DNA from: Corynebacterium meridianum | GTDB lineage: Bacteria; Actinomycetota; Actinomycetes; Mycobacteriales; Mycobacteriaceae | DNA: 64,000 nucleotides | Assembly: GCF_016342265.1 (NCBI RefSeq) | Contig: NZ_JAEIOS010000011.1 | Span: 248,001 to 312,000 of the forward strand | Direction of reading: 5' to 3' | In this document: positions 45,569 through 54,238 of the stretch, piece by piece | Position numbering within the stretch: the first letter of the stretch is position 1 | Layout: every line of letters starts with the position of its first letter | Program-made: the position numbers and the translations under genes | Notes under the pieces: generated by a model | Database searches by the model: none | Told to the model about the DNA's origin: nothing | The model's input: only the letters and a program-made list of their open reading frames with translations

Positions 45569-46915
45569 GTGACCGACCTAGCCCACTCCCGTTTGACCAC
45601 GCTCTGGACCTCACCCGGCCCGCGGGTGTCCCCGACGACTCCGACGCCCAGATCCACCGGTTTCGATCGTGTCGCCCGTATGGTCTTCTGGCCACTGTCG
45701 CTCATGCTGATCATCCACCGCATCCTAGTGCTGTCCGTCAACGGGTCGGTGACCGACGACTTCTCCACGGTCTATTTCGCTCTCCGCAGGTTCCACGACG
45801 GTGTTCCGATCTACAACGAGGTCTACCATCACGTCGATCCCCACTACCTGTACTCCCCGGGCGCCACGCTCGCACTGTCACCGCTCGGTCTCCTGACGGA
45901 CTTCGATTCCGCCAGGATGTGGTTCATCTGCCTCAACGCGGCGGCGATCGTGGCGGGCCTCGGTGTACTCACCCGGATGTTCGGCTACGCCCTTTCCTCG
46001 GCCGTGTACCCCGGGGCCGTGTTCTTCGCGTTCCTCACGGAGGCGGTCCGGAACACACTGGTGTTCTCGAACATCAACGGCGTCCTGCTCCTCGCCTTCG
46101 CCGGGTACCTCTACTGCCTGCTCCACGAGCGGCGGTGGGCGGCCGGCCTCCTCATCGGTCTCGCCATCCTCATCAAGCCGATCTTCGCCCCCCTGCTCTT
46201 TCTCCCCCTCGTCAAGTTGAATTGGCGCACCGTCGGCACCGGTGTACTGGTCCCCGTGATCATGAACGTCGTCGCCTGGCCGATCGTTCCCGGTGCCGGC
46301 GACTACGTCACCCGGACCATGCCGTACCTCGGCGAGGTGCGGGACTACGCCAACAGCTCGCTGCCCGGCATCGCAACCTACTACGGCATGCCGTGGTGGC
46401 AGGAGAAGTTCTGGTTCTTCTTCTTCGCCGCCGTGGTCGCCGTGGGAGTGGTCGTTCTCCTGCGCTGGCGGTACACCGATCCCCTGCTCTGGGTCAGCAC
46501 CACGAGCGGGCTGCTGCTCGCCGGCGTCTTCCTGCTCTCCTCCCTCGGGCAGATGTACTATTCGATGCTGCTGTTCCCCCTTTTGTTCACGGTGCTGCTC
46601 CGTCGCTCCGCGATGCACTCCCCCGTGGCCTGGATCGCCGTCTACTGTTTCCTGTCCGCCGATGTGTGGTTCTCCGACGAATGGTTGGACCTCGGCCGGG
46701 CGATGCACTATCTCAAGCCCACGGTGGGCTGGGCGCTGATCGTGCTGACGATCACCGTCGCCGCGGTGGTCTGGTGGTGGCAGGAACGCGACGGCCGGGC
46801 GGCCACCGCATCGGAACCCCCGACTGTCCCGGCCCACCCCATCCGCACCCCGGGAGTACCCCACCCGGACCGCAACCGGAAAGATGACGATGACCGACTT
46901 CAAACTGATCAGTGA
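45569..46915 (+). CDS. aftC: Arabinofuranosyltransferase AftC-type (GT87)
   Basis: 448 aa with about ten membrane segments. An Asp pair in NGSVTDDFSTVYFALR follows the first helix, as required in polyprenyl-phosphate-sugar-dependent GT-C enzymes, and YLYSPGATLALSPLG is a GT87-type sequence. AftC introduces alpha-1,3 branches in arabinan of arabinogalactan/lipoarabinomannan from decaprenylphosphoryl-arabinose. Assigned by fold and by position between ribD-like and msrB, as in mycobacteria. GTG 45569 is 6 nt after TATGGT (leaderless). Its 3' end overlaps msrB by 32 nt. Confidence 0.87.
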   Translation: MTDLAHSRLTTLWTSPGPRVSPTTPTPRSTGFDRVARMVFWPLSLMLIIHRILVLSVNGSVTDDFSTVYFALRRFHDGVPIYNEVYHHVDPHYLYSPGATLALSPLGLLTDFDSARMWFICLNAAAIVAGLGVLTRMFGYALSSAVYPGAVFFAFLTEAVRNTLVFSNINGVLLLAFAGYLYCLLHERRWAAGLLIGLAILIKPIFAPLLFLPLVKLNWRTVGTGVLVPVIMNVVAWPIVPGAGDYVTRTMPYLGEVRDYANSSLPGIATYYGMPWWQEKFWFFFFAAVVAVGVVVLLRWRYTDPLLWVSTTSGLLLAGVFLLSSLGQMYYSMLLFPLLFTVLLRRSAMHSPVAWIAVYCFLSADVWFSDEWLDLGRAMHYLKPTVGWALIVLTITVAAVVWWWQERDGRAATASEPPTVPAHPIRTPGVPHPDRNRKDDDDRLQTDQ

Positions 46916-47303
46916 CGACGAGTGGCGCCGGCGACTGAGCGCCGAGGAGTACCGGGTACTCAGGGGCTCCGGAACCGAGGCACCGCACACCGGCGAGTAC
47001 ACCGACACCTTCACCGAGGGCGTGTATTCCTGCCGCGCGTGCGGAACGGAGCTCTTCCGCTCGACGGAGAAGTTCGCGGCGCACTGCGGCTGGCCCGCGT
47101 TCTTCTCCCCCCTGGCCGAAGACCGCGTCATCGAACGTCGGGACACCTCGCTGCCCGGGCGGCCCCGCGTCGAGGTACTCTGCGCGACCTGCGGATCACA
47201 TCTCGGACACGTATTCACCGGCGAGGGATACGACACCCCCACGGATCAGCGGTACTGCATCAACTCAATCTGCCTCACCCTCGATGAGAAGCCCGTCACC
47301 TAA
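46884..47303 (+). CDS. msrB: Peptide-methionine (R)-S-oxide reductase
   Basis: 139 aa. Zinc-binding Cys pairs (YSCRAC near 50/53 and LCATC near 100/103), GWPAFF substrate pocket, and catalytic Cys125 in RYCINS. Reduces methionine R-sulfoxide in the cytoplasm. The start is either 46884 or ATG 46890; both overlap the aftC 3' end, suggesting coupling. A second Cys (68, HCGW) could act as the recycling cysteine. Confidence 0.96.
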   Translation: MTMTDFKLISDDEWRRRLSAEEYRVLRGSGTEAPHTGEYTDTFTEGVYSCRACGTELFRSTEKFAAHCGWPAFFSPLAEDRVIERRDTSLPGRPRVEVLCATCGSHLGHVFTGEGYDTPTDQRYCINSICLTLDEKPVT

Positions 47304-47319
47304 CACCGTGCAGAAAAGA

Positions 47320-47349
47320 CGCCCGCCGCCCCTCCGGGGCAGACGGGCG
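47320..47349 (-). terminator. Terminator of hemQ (bidirectional with msrB)
   Basis: Stem CGCCCG/CGGGCG outer plus a GCCCC/GGGGC inner part. On the minus strand it is followed by TCTTTTC, giving hemQ a U-rich tail. Convergent with msrB. Confidence 0.7.
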
Positions 47350-47378
47350 CAGTTCGTCCAGGTCGGTTCAGGTCACGG

Positions 47379-48080
47379 TCACGGGAGGACCGAGATGATC
47401 TCCTCGACGTCGTCGACGCGACGGCCGGAGAAGAACGGGATCTCCTCGCGGACGTGTCGACGCGCCTCGGTGTACCGCATCCGGTACATCAGATCGACGA
47501 TACGGTGCATCTCCGGGGCCTCGAAGGCGAGGATCCACTCGTAGTCACCGAGGGAGAACGCGGGCACTGTGTTGGCTCGCACATCCGGGAAGTCACGTGC
47601 GGCCATTCCGTGTTCGACGAGGATCTTCCGACGCTCGGCGTCGTCGAGCAGGTACCAGTCGTAGGAACGGACGAAGGGGTAGACCGAGATCCAGCGCCCC
47701 GGATCCTCCCCCATGATGAAGCTCGGGAGATGGGACTTGTTGAACTCCGCCGGGCGGTGCAGCGCGGTACCGGTCCAGAACGGCTCAGTGCACCGGCCGA
47801 GGGTCGTGGTGCGGCGGAAGTCGTTGTACGCCCGCTGGATGTCCTCGATCTCCTCGGAGTGCCACCAGATCATCACGTCGGCCTCCGCCCGGAGTCCGGA
47901 GATGTCGTAGATTCCGCGAACGGTCACCGGCCCCTCCCCGAGCCCACGGAAGAACTCTCTGGTGTCCGCGACCGCCTGCGTCCGGTCATCGCCGAGGGCC
48001 CCGGGAATGATCCGGAAGGTGGCGAACTGGGAGTACTGCTGCATCGAGTTGAGTTTCTCGAAATCCTTGCGCTGGGCCAC
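47379..48080 (-). CDS. hemQ: Coproheme decarboxylase HemQ (chlorite dismutase family)
   Basis: 233 aa from GTG 48080, with AAGGAG about 10 nt upstream. Dimeric-barrel protein: [62 protein letters not shown]. Performs the H2O2-dependent decarboxylation of Fe-coproporphyrin to haem b, the final step of the Gram-positive pathway. The longer open frame upstream is not supported. Divergent from DUF3000. Confidence 0.94.
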   Translation of the reverse strand: MAQRKDFEKLNSMQQYSQFATFRIIPGALGDDRTQAVADTREFFRGLGEGPVTVRGIYDISGLRAEADVMIWWHSEEIEDIQRAYNDFRRTTTLGRCTEPFWTGTALHRPAEFNKSHLPSFIMGEDPGRWISVYPFVRSYDWYLLDDAERRKILVEHGMAARDFPDVRANTVPAFSLGDYEWILAFEAPEMHRIVDLMYRMRYTEARRHVREEIPFFSGRRVDDVEEIISVLP

Positions 48081-48253
48081 GGTGTTCGGGCTCCTTTCGT
48101 GGTGGGGTGGTCCCCGTCGCGGGGCCTCCGGTGGACGCCGTCGACACGTGGTGCCCTGCGACGGCCGCTGCCCTCCATCATAAGTTGGTTGTCCGGCCCC
48201 TGCCGCCACCACCCCGGTCGGCGCGCCTCCACGTCCGTCACGTCGGAGAGGGT

Positions 48254-48259
48254 TAATTT
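48254..48259 (+). promoter_or_regulatory. -10 box (TAATTT), leaderless start of DUF3000
   Basis: TAATTT is 7 nt before GTG 48267 and no ribosome site is present. Confidence 0.5.
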
Positions 48260-48266
48260 GGGAACC

Positions 48267-48908
48267 GTGACCGAATCCGAAGCCCCCAAGCATCCCGCGG
48301 CCGCCGGGACATCGGCCGATACCGACTCACCGCAGCTGTTCAATGAGGCTGTCGAGTCGATGCACCGCGCACAGCTCCGCCCAGAGGTGACACTGGGGAC
48401 GATCCGTCCACCTCAGCGGCTCGCCCCGTACAGCCATGCCGTGGGCCTTGAGGTGGAACGCCCCACGGACGGGGACGGGGTCGCGACGGACAGCGAGGGC
48501 GACGCCTTCGGTCGACTCATCCTTCTCCATGATCCCGGTGCCGAGGAAACCTGGGAAGGCAGGATGCGTCTCGTCGCCTACATTCAGGCGGACATGGATG
48601 ATTCTGTGGCGGCTGACCCACTCCTTCCCGATGTCGCCTGGGACTGGCTGAAGGAATCCCTCGGGCATTCCGGTGCCACCTACACGAACCTCGGCGGTAC
48701 GGTCACGTCGACCGCCTCGGTGCGGTTCGGGGACATCGGTGGCCCACCCCGCGCTTTCCAGGTGGAGATGCGGGCCTCGTGGACGGCCGTCGACGACGAT
48801 CTGTCGGGCCACGTCACCGCTTTCGGCGAGTTGCTCGGACATGTCGCCGGACTGCCTCCGGAGGGTGTCATCCCGCTCACCAATCTCCGCGGCACTCCCC
48901 GGTCCTGA
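48267..48908 (+). CDS. DUF3000 family protein
   Basis: 213 aa, no signal or membrane segment. Matches the actinobacterial family that sits between hemQ and the RNase D-like gene in mycobacteria; contains [25 protein letters not shown] and a C-terminal [20 protein letters not shown]. Function unknown. In M. tuberculosis (from memory) the RNase D-like gene follows directly, but here an iron-transport cassette on the other strand intervenes. Confidence 0.85.
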   Translation: MTESEAPKHPAAAGTSADTDSPQLFNEAVESMHRAQLRPEVTLGTIRPPQRLAPYSHAVGLEVERPTDGDGVATDSEGDAFGRLILLHDPGAEETWEGRMRLVAYIQADMDDSVAADPLLPDVAWDWLKESLGHSGATYTNLGGTVTSTASVRFGDIGGPPRAFQVEMRASWTAVDDDLSGHVTAFGELLGHVAGLPPEGVIPLTNLRGTPRS

Positions 48909-48923
48909 GCGGCGTTCCCCCGC

Positions 48924-49679
48924 TCAGAAGTACACGGCCACCGGCCGGCCAGCCACTTCCGTGACAGTCAGATCGACGTCGTAGAGGGAGGCCAGGTTCT
49001 CCGTGGTCATCAGCTCGGCGGGCGTGCAGCTGTGCACCAGCCGCCCGTCCTTCATGGCGAGAATCCGGTCTGAGTACGCGGCCGCGAAGTTGATGTCGTG
49101 GATCACCACGACGACGGTGCGTCCCAAGTCCTCCGCCGTCCGGCGCAGCAGCTTCATCATCGCGAGCGAGTGCTTGATGTCGAGGTTGTTGAGCGGCTCG
49201 TCGAGCAGGATGTAGTCGGTCTCCTGGGCGAGCACCATCGCGACGAAGGCGCGCTGCCGCTGACCGCCGGAGAGTTCATCGAGGTTGCGCTCCGAGAACT
49301 CCTCGAGTTCCAGGTACGCCATGGCCCGATCGATCGCTTCCTCGTCCTCCCGTGTCAGCCGCCCGGCGCTGTGCGGGAAGCGACCGAAGGCGACGAGTTC
49401 CCGCACGGTCAGTCGTACGGCCACCCGGTTGTCCTGGCGGAGCACGGAGAGGATCCGGGAGAGCTTCTTCGACGGGGTGGTCGACACGTCGTGCCCGTCG
49501 ACGCTCACCGACCCACCGTCGGACTGGATCAGCCGGCTCACTATTCCGAGCAGGGTCGACTTGCCTGCGCCGTTGGGGCCGATGACGCTGGTCACTCCCC
49601 CGGCTGGGATGTCCACGCTGACGTCATCGACGACCTTCTCGGAGTCGTATGTCTTGGTCACACCGGAAATCCGGATCAA
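48924..49679 (-). CDS. Siderophore-type ABC transporter ATP-binding protein
   Basis: 251 aa. Walker A GPNGAGKST, signature LSGGQRQRA, Walker B YILLDEPLNNLD, D-loop and H-loop (VVVIHDINFAAAYSDRI), typical of FecE/FepC. TTG start at 49679 overlaps the permease stop by 4 nt (TTGA). Powers iron-chelate uptake through the two permeases next to it. A longer frame to 49952 lies inside the permease gene and was rejected. Confidence 0.92.
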   Translation of the reverse strand: MIRISGVTKTYDSEKVVDDVSVDIPAGGVTSVIGPNGAGKSTLLGIVSRLIQSDGGSVSVDGHDVSTTPSKKLSRILSVLRQDNRVAVRLTVRELVAFGRFPHSAGRLTREDEEAIDRAMAYLELEEFSERNLDELSGGQRQRAFVAMVLAQETDYILLDEPLNNLDIKHSLAMMKLLRRTAEDLGRTVVVVIHDINFAAAYSDRILAMKDGRLVHSCTPAELMTTENLASLYDVDLTVTEVAGRPVAVYF

Positions 49680-50701
49680 CGGCCCAGGCCTTTCTTTGAC
49701 AGCAGCAGGTAGAGGAACAGCATTCCGCCGGCGAACTCGATGATCACCGACAGTGAGGTGTCGAAGGAGAAGAGTCGGCCGAGCACCCACTGGCCGACGA
49801 CGAGGAACACGACGCCCAGCGCGGATGCCACGGGAATCGTCCACCCGTGCCGGTCGCTCCGGACCAGCAGGTATGCGAGATTGGCGACGAGGAGCCCGAA
49901 GAAGGTCACCGGCCCAACGAGCGACGTGGACACACTGACCAGCACGGAGCACAGCACGAGGGCCGTGATCACCTCACGGCGGTGGTTCACCCCCAGAGAC
50001 ACCGCGGTGTCCCGCCCGAGCAGCAGTACGTCGAGCTGCCTGCGGCGACGCAGGAAGATCCCGACGCACACGAGGGTCACCAACCCCGCCCAGGGCAGCA
50101 GGTTCTTGTCGACCACCGAGAACGTAGCGAAGAACACGTCCTGGAGCACCTGGTACTCCCCCGGGTCCAGCATGCGCTGGAGCAGCGCGGACAGCGAGCG
50201 GAAGAACACACCGACCACGATCCCGATGAGCAGGAGCAGGTCGATGGAGGTGCGGCCGCCGGCGAACACCGTCCCGAACAGCAGGAGCGAGAATCCCACC
50301 ATGATGACCGTGTTTACCAGGAACATCGCGGCGGACGGCACCGTCGAGAAATACAACGACCCCAGCCAGTAGACGATGATCGTCTGAATGAGCAGATAGA
50401 GGCTGTCGAAGCCCATCAACGCGGGTGTAAGGATCCTGTTCGCGGTGATCGTCTGGAACACCACCGTCGACGCCCCGATCGCGACGCCGACGATCACGAG
50501 ACCGGCGACGGTGGAGAAGCGCAGTTTGAACGCGAACATCCACGCCGAGGGAAGGTCCCAGGTCAGGAAGAAGACGACCCCCAGCACGGACAGCAGGACC
50601 AGTCCGGTGACGAGGAGTGTGCGGAATCTGTCGGCCCTGCGGCGCCGGGCCCTCCGGGCCTCGGCGAGGGAGTTCGGGCTCGCGGTTTCAGCAGCGGACA
50701 C
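49676..50701 (-). CDS. Iron-siderophore ABC permease (FecCD family), second subunit
   Basis: 341 aa from GTG 50701, with GGAGG 7 nt upstream; ATG 50707 lies right against that site and is less likely. About nine membrane segments, with the FecCD cytoplasmic coupling loop in GRDTAVSLGVNHRREV and GPVTFFGLLVANLAYLLV. Overlaps the other permease by 14 nt, so the two are translated in coupling. Confidence 0.92.
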   Translation of the reverse strand: MSAAETASPNSLAEARRARRRRADRFRTLLVTGLVLLSVLGVVFFLTWDLPSAWMFAFKLRFSTVAGLVIVGVAIGASTVVFQTITANRILTPALMGFDSLYLLIQTIIVYWLGSLYFSTVPSAAMFLVNTVIMVGFSLLLFGTVFAGGRTSIDLLLLIGIVVGVFFRSLSALLQRMLDPGEYQVLQDVFFATFSVVDKNLLPWAGLVTLVCVGIFLRRRRQLDVLLLGRDTAVSLGVNHRREVITALVLCSVLVSVSTSLVGPVTFFGLLVANLAYLLVRSDRHGWTIPVASALGVVFLVVGQWVLGRLFSFDTSLSVIIEFAGGMLFLYLLLSKKGLGR

Positions 50702-51629
50702 GGGCATTCCTCCGGTACAGGATCGCCAGGAAGATGGCGGCTCCGAGGACACCCATGACGGTGCCGACGGGCATCTCGTAGGGGAAACGGATCGTCCGGC
50801 CGAGGATGTCGCAGACCATGCACATCATCGCCCCGACCAGGGCGACCCAGGGTAGGGAGCGCCTGGTGTTGTCCCCCATCACGGCGCTCACCAGGTTCGG
50901 TACGACGAGTCCGAGGAACGGAATCGCGCCGACGACGGTGACCGTCACCGCGGAGACGACCGCGACGACGGCGAGACCGAACGCCTCCACGGCGCGGGCG
51001 TTGATGCCGGCGTTGACGGCGTAGGAGTGGCCGAGTCCGAGGATCGTGAATCGGTCGGCGGCCACGTAGCTGACGATCACCAGGATCCCGATGATCCACA
51101 GCAGCTCGTAGCGACCCCGGAGCACGCCCGCGTAGCTGCCCAACTGCCATGAACCGAGGGACTGGAGCAGCCCGTAGTTGTAGGCGATGAAGGTGGCCAC
51201 CGCCCCGATGACGCTGCCGAGCATGATGCCCACCAGCGGGACGGTGAACAGGCCGGGGTTCGGTATCCGCCGGATGGCCCCGAGAAACAGGGCTGTTCCC
51301 GCGAGAGCCGTCAACGACGCCGCCACCATCTTCCACCCGATCGGCGCGGCCGGGAAGAAAAGGGTGACCAGAAGTAGGCCGAGTGCCGCGGACTCCGTCG
51401 TGCCGACCGTCGACGGTTCGACGAACCGGTTGCGTGCCAGGAGCTGCATGAGCAGCCCGGCCACGGCGATGGTCGCACCCGAGAGCAGGATGGCGACGGT
51501 CCGCGGTATCCGCGAGACCACCATGATCCGCCATTCGGAGTCGGCGACGCCAACCAGCAGACTGACGGCGGACAGTGCCGCCAGCGTCAGTACCGCGGGA
51601 AGCAGCAGCGTCGTTGAGTTGAATCTCAT
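50688..51629 (-). CDS. Iron-siderophore ABC permease (FecCD family), first subunit
   Basis: 313 aa. FecCD signature SRIPRTVAILLSGATIAVAGLLMQ near the N-terminus, later GHSYAVNAGINARAVE (coupling loop) and GAIPFLGLVVPNLVSAVMG. Forms a heterodimer with the product of the next gene. It starts 10 bases after the binding-protein stop, completing the order SBP-permease-permease-ATPase. Confidence 0.93.
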   Translation of the reverse strand: MRFNSTTLLLPAVLTLAALSAVSLLVGVADSEWRIMVVSRIPRTVAILLSGATIAVAGLLMQLLARNRFVEPSTVGTTESAALGLLLVTLFFPAAPIGWKMVAASLTALAGTALFLGAIRRIPNPGLFTVPLVGIMLGSVIGAVATFIAYNYGLLQSLGSWQLGSYAGVLRGRYELLWIIGILVIVSYVAADRFTILGLGHSYAVNAGINARAVEAFGLAVVAVVSAVTVTVVGAIPFLGLVVPNLVSAVMGDNTRRSLPWVALVGAMMCMVCDILGRTIRFPYEMPVGTVMGVLGAAIFLAILYRRNARVRC

Positions 51630-51639
51630 TTCCTCGGGG

Positions 51640-52644
51640 TCAGCCCTTGTACGCGGAGCCTGCGGCGTCGATCATCTTGGACATCGTGGTCAGCCCACCG
51701 ACGACGAGGTACCAGTCGTTGGAGTTCAGGTAGACGATGTTGCCGTTCCTGGCAGCCTTCGTGTTGTTGATCAGCTCGTTGTCCAGGGTCGCCTCGGCGG
51801 TGTTCCCGTCACGCCCGATCGCAGAGTCCCGGTCGACGACAAAGAGGTAGTCGGGGTCGGCGTCCGCCACGAACTCGAAGCTCACGGGATCACCGTGCGG
51901 CCCGGCTTCGTCCAGTTTCGCCGCGGGGGTGTAGCCGAGGTCGAAGATCATGCCGAAGCGGGACTCCTCGGAGTAGGTCGACAGCTCTCCGCCGTTGGTC
52001 ATGATTACGAGCGCGGTCGGCGCACCGGCGGAGATCTTCTCCTTGTAGTCGTCGGCCTTCTTCTCGAGCTCCTCGCCCTTCTCCTCGGCCTTGTCGCCGA
52101 CACCGAATGCGGCGCCGACCATCTCGGCGGATTCGGCGTTGGACTCGAGGTAGTCGTCGTACTCGACCGTGACGTCGATCGTCGGGGCGATCTCGGACAT
52201 CTGCTCATAGGTACCGGCCGTGCGGCCGCCGATGACGATCAGGTCCGGTTCGAGGGAGGCGATGGCCTCGTAGTCGGGCTCACGGAAGGAACCGATGGTC
52301 TGCTTGTCCTCGAAACCCTTGAGGATCTCCGGAGGAGCGCCGGCGGAGGTGACACCGACGATGCGGTCGCCGTAGCCGAGCGAGACCAGGTAGTCGACGC
52401 CGGAGTAGTTCATGACGACGATCCTCTGCGGTTCAGATTCAATCTCGGTCTCGCCCTGCCGGTGCTTCACCGTGACGGGGTACTGGGCCGCGACCTTCCC
52501 GTCGTCCGCCTTAGCGGCAGCCGAGCTGGCGCTGCTGGAACCGGTGGTGGCGTTCTGGTCTGCGTCATCGCCGGCGGACGAGCAACCTGCGAGTGCGAAT
52601 GCTGCGACCACCGCAACAGCGGTGACACGGGTCCTGATTGTCAT
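51640..52644 (-). CDS. Siderophore-binding lipoprotein
   Basis: 334 aa. Lipobox LAGC (Cys21), Ser/Ala linker, then the class III helical-backbone fold: PQRIVVMNYSGVDYLVSLG, SLEPDLIVIGGRTAG, NSNDWYLVVGGLTTMSKMI. By eye it is closest to the FatB/CeuE/YclQ group that bind catecholate siderophores (inference). First gene of the iron cassette; divergent from the RNase D-like gene, with a DtxR-box-like sequence 280 bases upstream. Confidence 0.92.
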   Translation of the reverse strand: MTIRTRVTAVAVVAAFALAGCSSAGDDADQNATTGSSSASSAAAKADDGKVAAQYPVTVKHRQGETEIESEPQRIVVMNYSGVDYLVSLGYGDRIVGVTSAGAPPEILKGFEDKQTIGSFREPDYEAIASLEPDLIVIGGRTAGTYEQMSEIAPTIDVTVEYDDYLESNAESAEMVGAAFGVGDKAEEKGEELEKKADDYKEKISAGAPTALVIMTNGGELSTYSEESRFGMIFDLGYTPAAKLDEAGPHGDPVSFEFVADADPDYLFVVDRDSAIGRDGNTAEATLDNELINNTKAARNGNIVYLNSNDWYLVVGGLTTMSKMIDAAGSAYKG

Positions 52645-52922
52645 GTTCTTCCTTTTCCTTCAGCTGATCGCGATGTCGGGGCCACCCTTCTCACACCATT
52701 GGGCGGCACCGGAATCAACCGGTACCACGCATCGACGGGGCGCCCCATGTACATACCGCACGCAAACAGAGAGCCATTCGTCGATCTGACGGCACACAGT
52801 CGAACGAACGGCACAACATCAATCCATTTGTGGACGGCCGTGCCAGGATAGCGCAGGCTCCCCTGAGCTCTCCACCGCGAGACATCGCATCCGGCGTGAC
52901 CACCCCCGAACGTTCACTTTTC

Positions 52923-52941
52923 TTAACATAGGCTAAACGTA
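52923..52941. promoter_or_regulatory. DtxR-box-like palindrome
   Basis: TTAACATAGGCTAAACGTA agrees with the 19-bp DtxR/IdeR consensus TTAGGTTAGSCTAACCTAA at 13 positions when the central S is counted, with the core TAGGCTAA preserved. Iron-loaded DtxR would repress the siderophore transporter from here. Distance to the transporter start (about 280 bases) is long. Confidence 0.5.
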
Positions 52942-53006
52942 TCCTGGCCTGGATCGGAAATGTTCACACGATCCCCTGGGTGGACCATGAGCGGGATCTC
53001 GCCCAC

Positions 53007-53012
53007 TACACT
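53007..53012 (+). promoter_or_regulatory. -10 box (TACACT), leaderless start of the RNase D-like gene
   Basis: TACACT is 8 nt before ATG 53021 with no ribosome site. Confidence 0.45.
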
Positions 53013-53020
53013 TGGGTGTC

Positions 53021-54226
53021 ATGCCTGTACCGCTGATCTCACCCACCGGGGGAACTCCGGCTCTGATCGACTCCGCCGGAGCACTCAGCGACGCCGCGGA
53101 CGCCCTGGCCTCGGGACGTGGCCCCATCGCCATCGACACCGAACGCGCCTCCGGCTACCGCTATGACGAGCGGGCGTTTCTGGTCCAGCTGCGCCGACGC
53201 GACACCGGAACCATACTCATCGACCCGGAGGGGCGGCGCGCCGAGCTCCGGGAGGCACTCGCCCCTGTCCTCAACTCCGCGGGATGGGTCATCCACGCCG
53301 CCCCCAGTGATCTGCCGTGCCTGGCCCGGCTCGGACTCTATCCCGCCGATCTGTTCGACACCGAGCTCGCCGGCAGGCTCGCGGGAATTCACCGAGTCAA
53401 CCTGGCCGCGATGGTAGAGGACATCCTCGGTTTCACCCTGTCCAAGGGCCACGGGCAGGAGGACTGGTCGACGAGACCGCTACCTGCCGAGTGGCTGGAC
53501 TACGCAGCCCTGGACGTCGAGCTGCTCAACGAGCTCGCCGAGGCGATGGCGGAGATACTCGACGCCGCCGGAAAGCTGGACTGGGCGGTACAGGAATTCC
53601 AGCACATCAGACGAACCCACGGGCCGAGCACTCCGGTCGAACCCGCGACGTGGACGCAGGCCAAGGGGGTAAACGGGCTGAATCGCCCCGAGCAACGCGC
53701 GGTCGTGCGGGAGCTGTGGCTTGAGCGGGACCGGATCGCACGGCAACGCGACTGTGCGGTCCACCGGATACTGAAGACGCGGACCATGATCGAGATCGCG
53801 CGCAGACTCCCCGGATCAAGCGGGGATCTCGCCACCATCAGTGGCTTTCCGAGGCGCGATGAACGGGCGCGGACCCGATGGATGTCCGTCATCGACAAAG
53901 CCCGGCGGAGTCCCCGCGCCACCTGGCCCGAACCCCCACGACACGATTCCGACCATGTGCCGGGGCGATCGGCGCTGGCTTCCTACCCGGAGGTCAAGGA
54001 AAGCCTGTCGCGGGCCCGGGAGGTTCTCTCGGAGGTCTCCGGTGAGGTCGAGGTGCCGGTGGAGAACATTCTCGCCCCCGCCACCCTAAGGGCGGTCGTG
54101 TGGCACACGGTTGAGACCGGCCGGATCCGGTCGACCGGACAGCTGGTGGACCACCTGCAGGCGCTGGAGGCCCGACCCTGGCAGGTCGAACTCACGGTTC
54201 CGGTGCTGGCCCGCGAGCTGCTCTGA
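53021..54226 (+). CDS. RNase D-like 3'-5' exonuclease with HRDC domain
   Basis: 401 aa. DEDDy nuclease: D39-x-E41 (IAIDTERAS), D97 (HAAPSDLPC), Y161 and D165 (DYAALDVELL). An HRDC-type helical domain follows (LELWLERDRIARQRD-like region, about 210-290). Likely trims tRNA or other RNA 3' ends. ATG 53021 was chosen because -10 TACACT is directly upstream; an in-frame GTG at 53012 is internal to that hexamer. Confidence 0.92.
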   Translation: MPVPLISPTGGTPALIDSAGALSDAADALASGRGPIAIDTERASGYRYDERAFLVQLRRRDTGTILIDPEGRRAELREALAPVLNSAGWVIHAAPSDLPCLARLGLYPADLFDTELAGRLAGIHRVNLAAMVEDILGFTLSKGHGQEDWSTRPLPAEWLDYAALDVELLNELAEAMAEILDAAGKLDWAVQEFQHIRRTHGPSTPVEPATWTQAKGVNGLNRPEQRAVVRELWLERDRIARQRDCAVHRILKTRTMIEIARRLPGSSGDLATISGFPRRDERARTRWMSVIDKARRSPRATWPEPPRHDSDHVPGRSALASYPEVKESLSRAREVLSEVSGEVEVPVENILAPATLRAVVWHTVETGRIRSTGQLVDHLQALEARPWQVELTVPVLARELL

Positions 54227-54238
54227 GTAAAACGTGGA

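Larger units (their letters stand above)
52645..53020. other. Divergent region between the siderophore cassette and RNase D
   Basis: 376 bases, no gene supported. Holds the DtxR-like site at 52923-52941 and the -10 box of the RNase D-like gene (53007-53012). The AT-rich patch around 52917-52940 is the most promoter-like part for the iron cassette. Confidence 0.5.

Noticed and set aside
45878..47242. 454-aa minus-strand open frame over aftC and msrB
   Set aside because: Both underlying plus-strand genes have clear families; the reverse frame is Gly/Arg/Glu-rich shadow sequence.
51187..52851. 554-aa plus-strand open frame
   Set aside because: Antisense of the permease and siderophore-binding lipoprotein genes.
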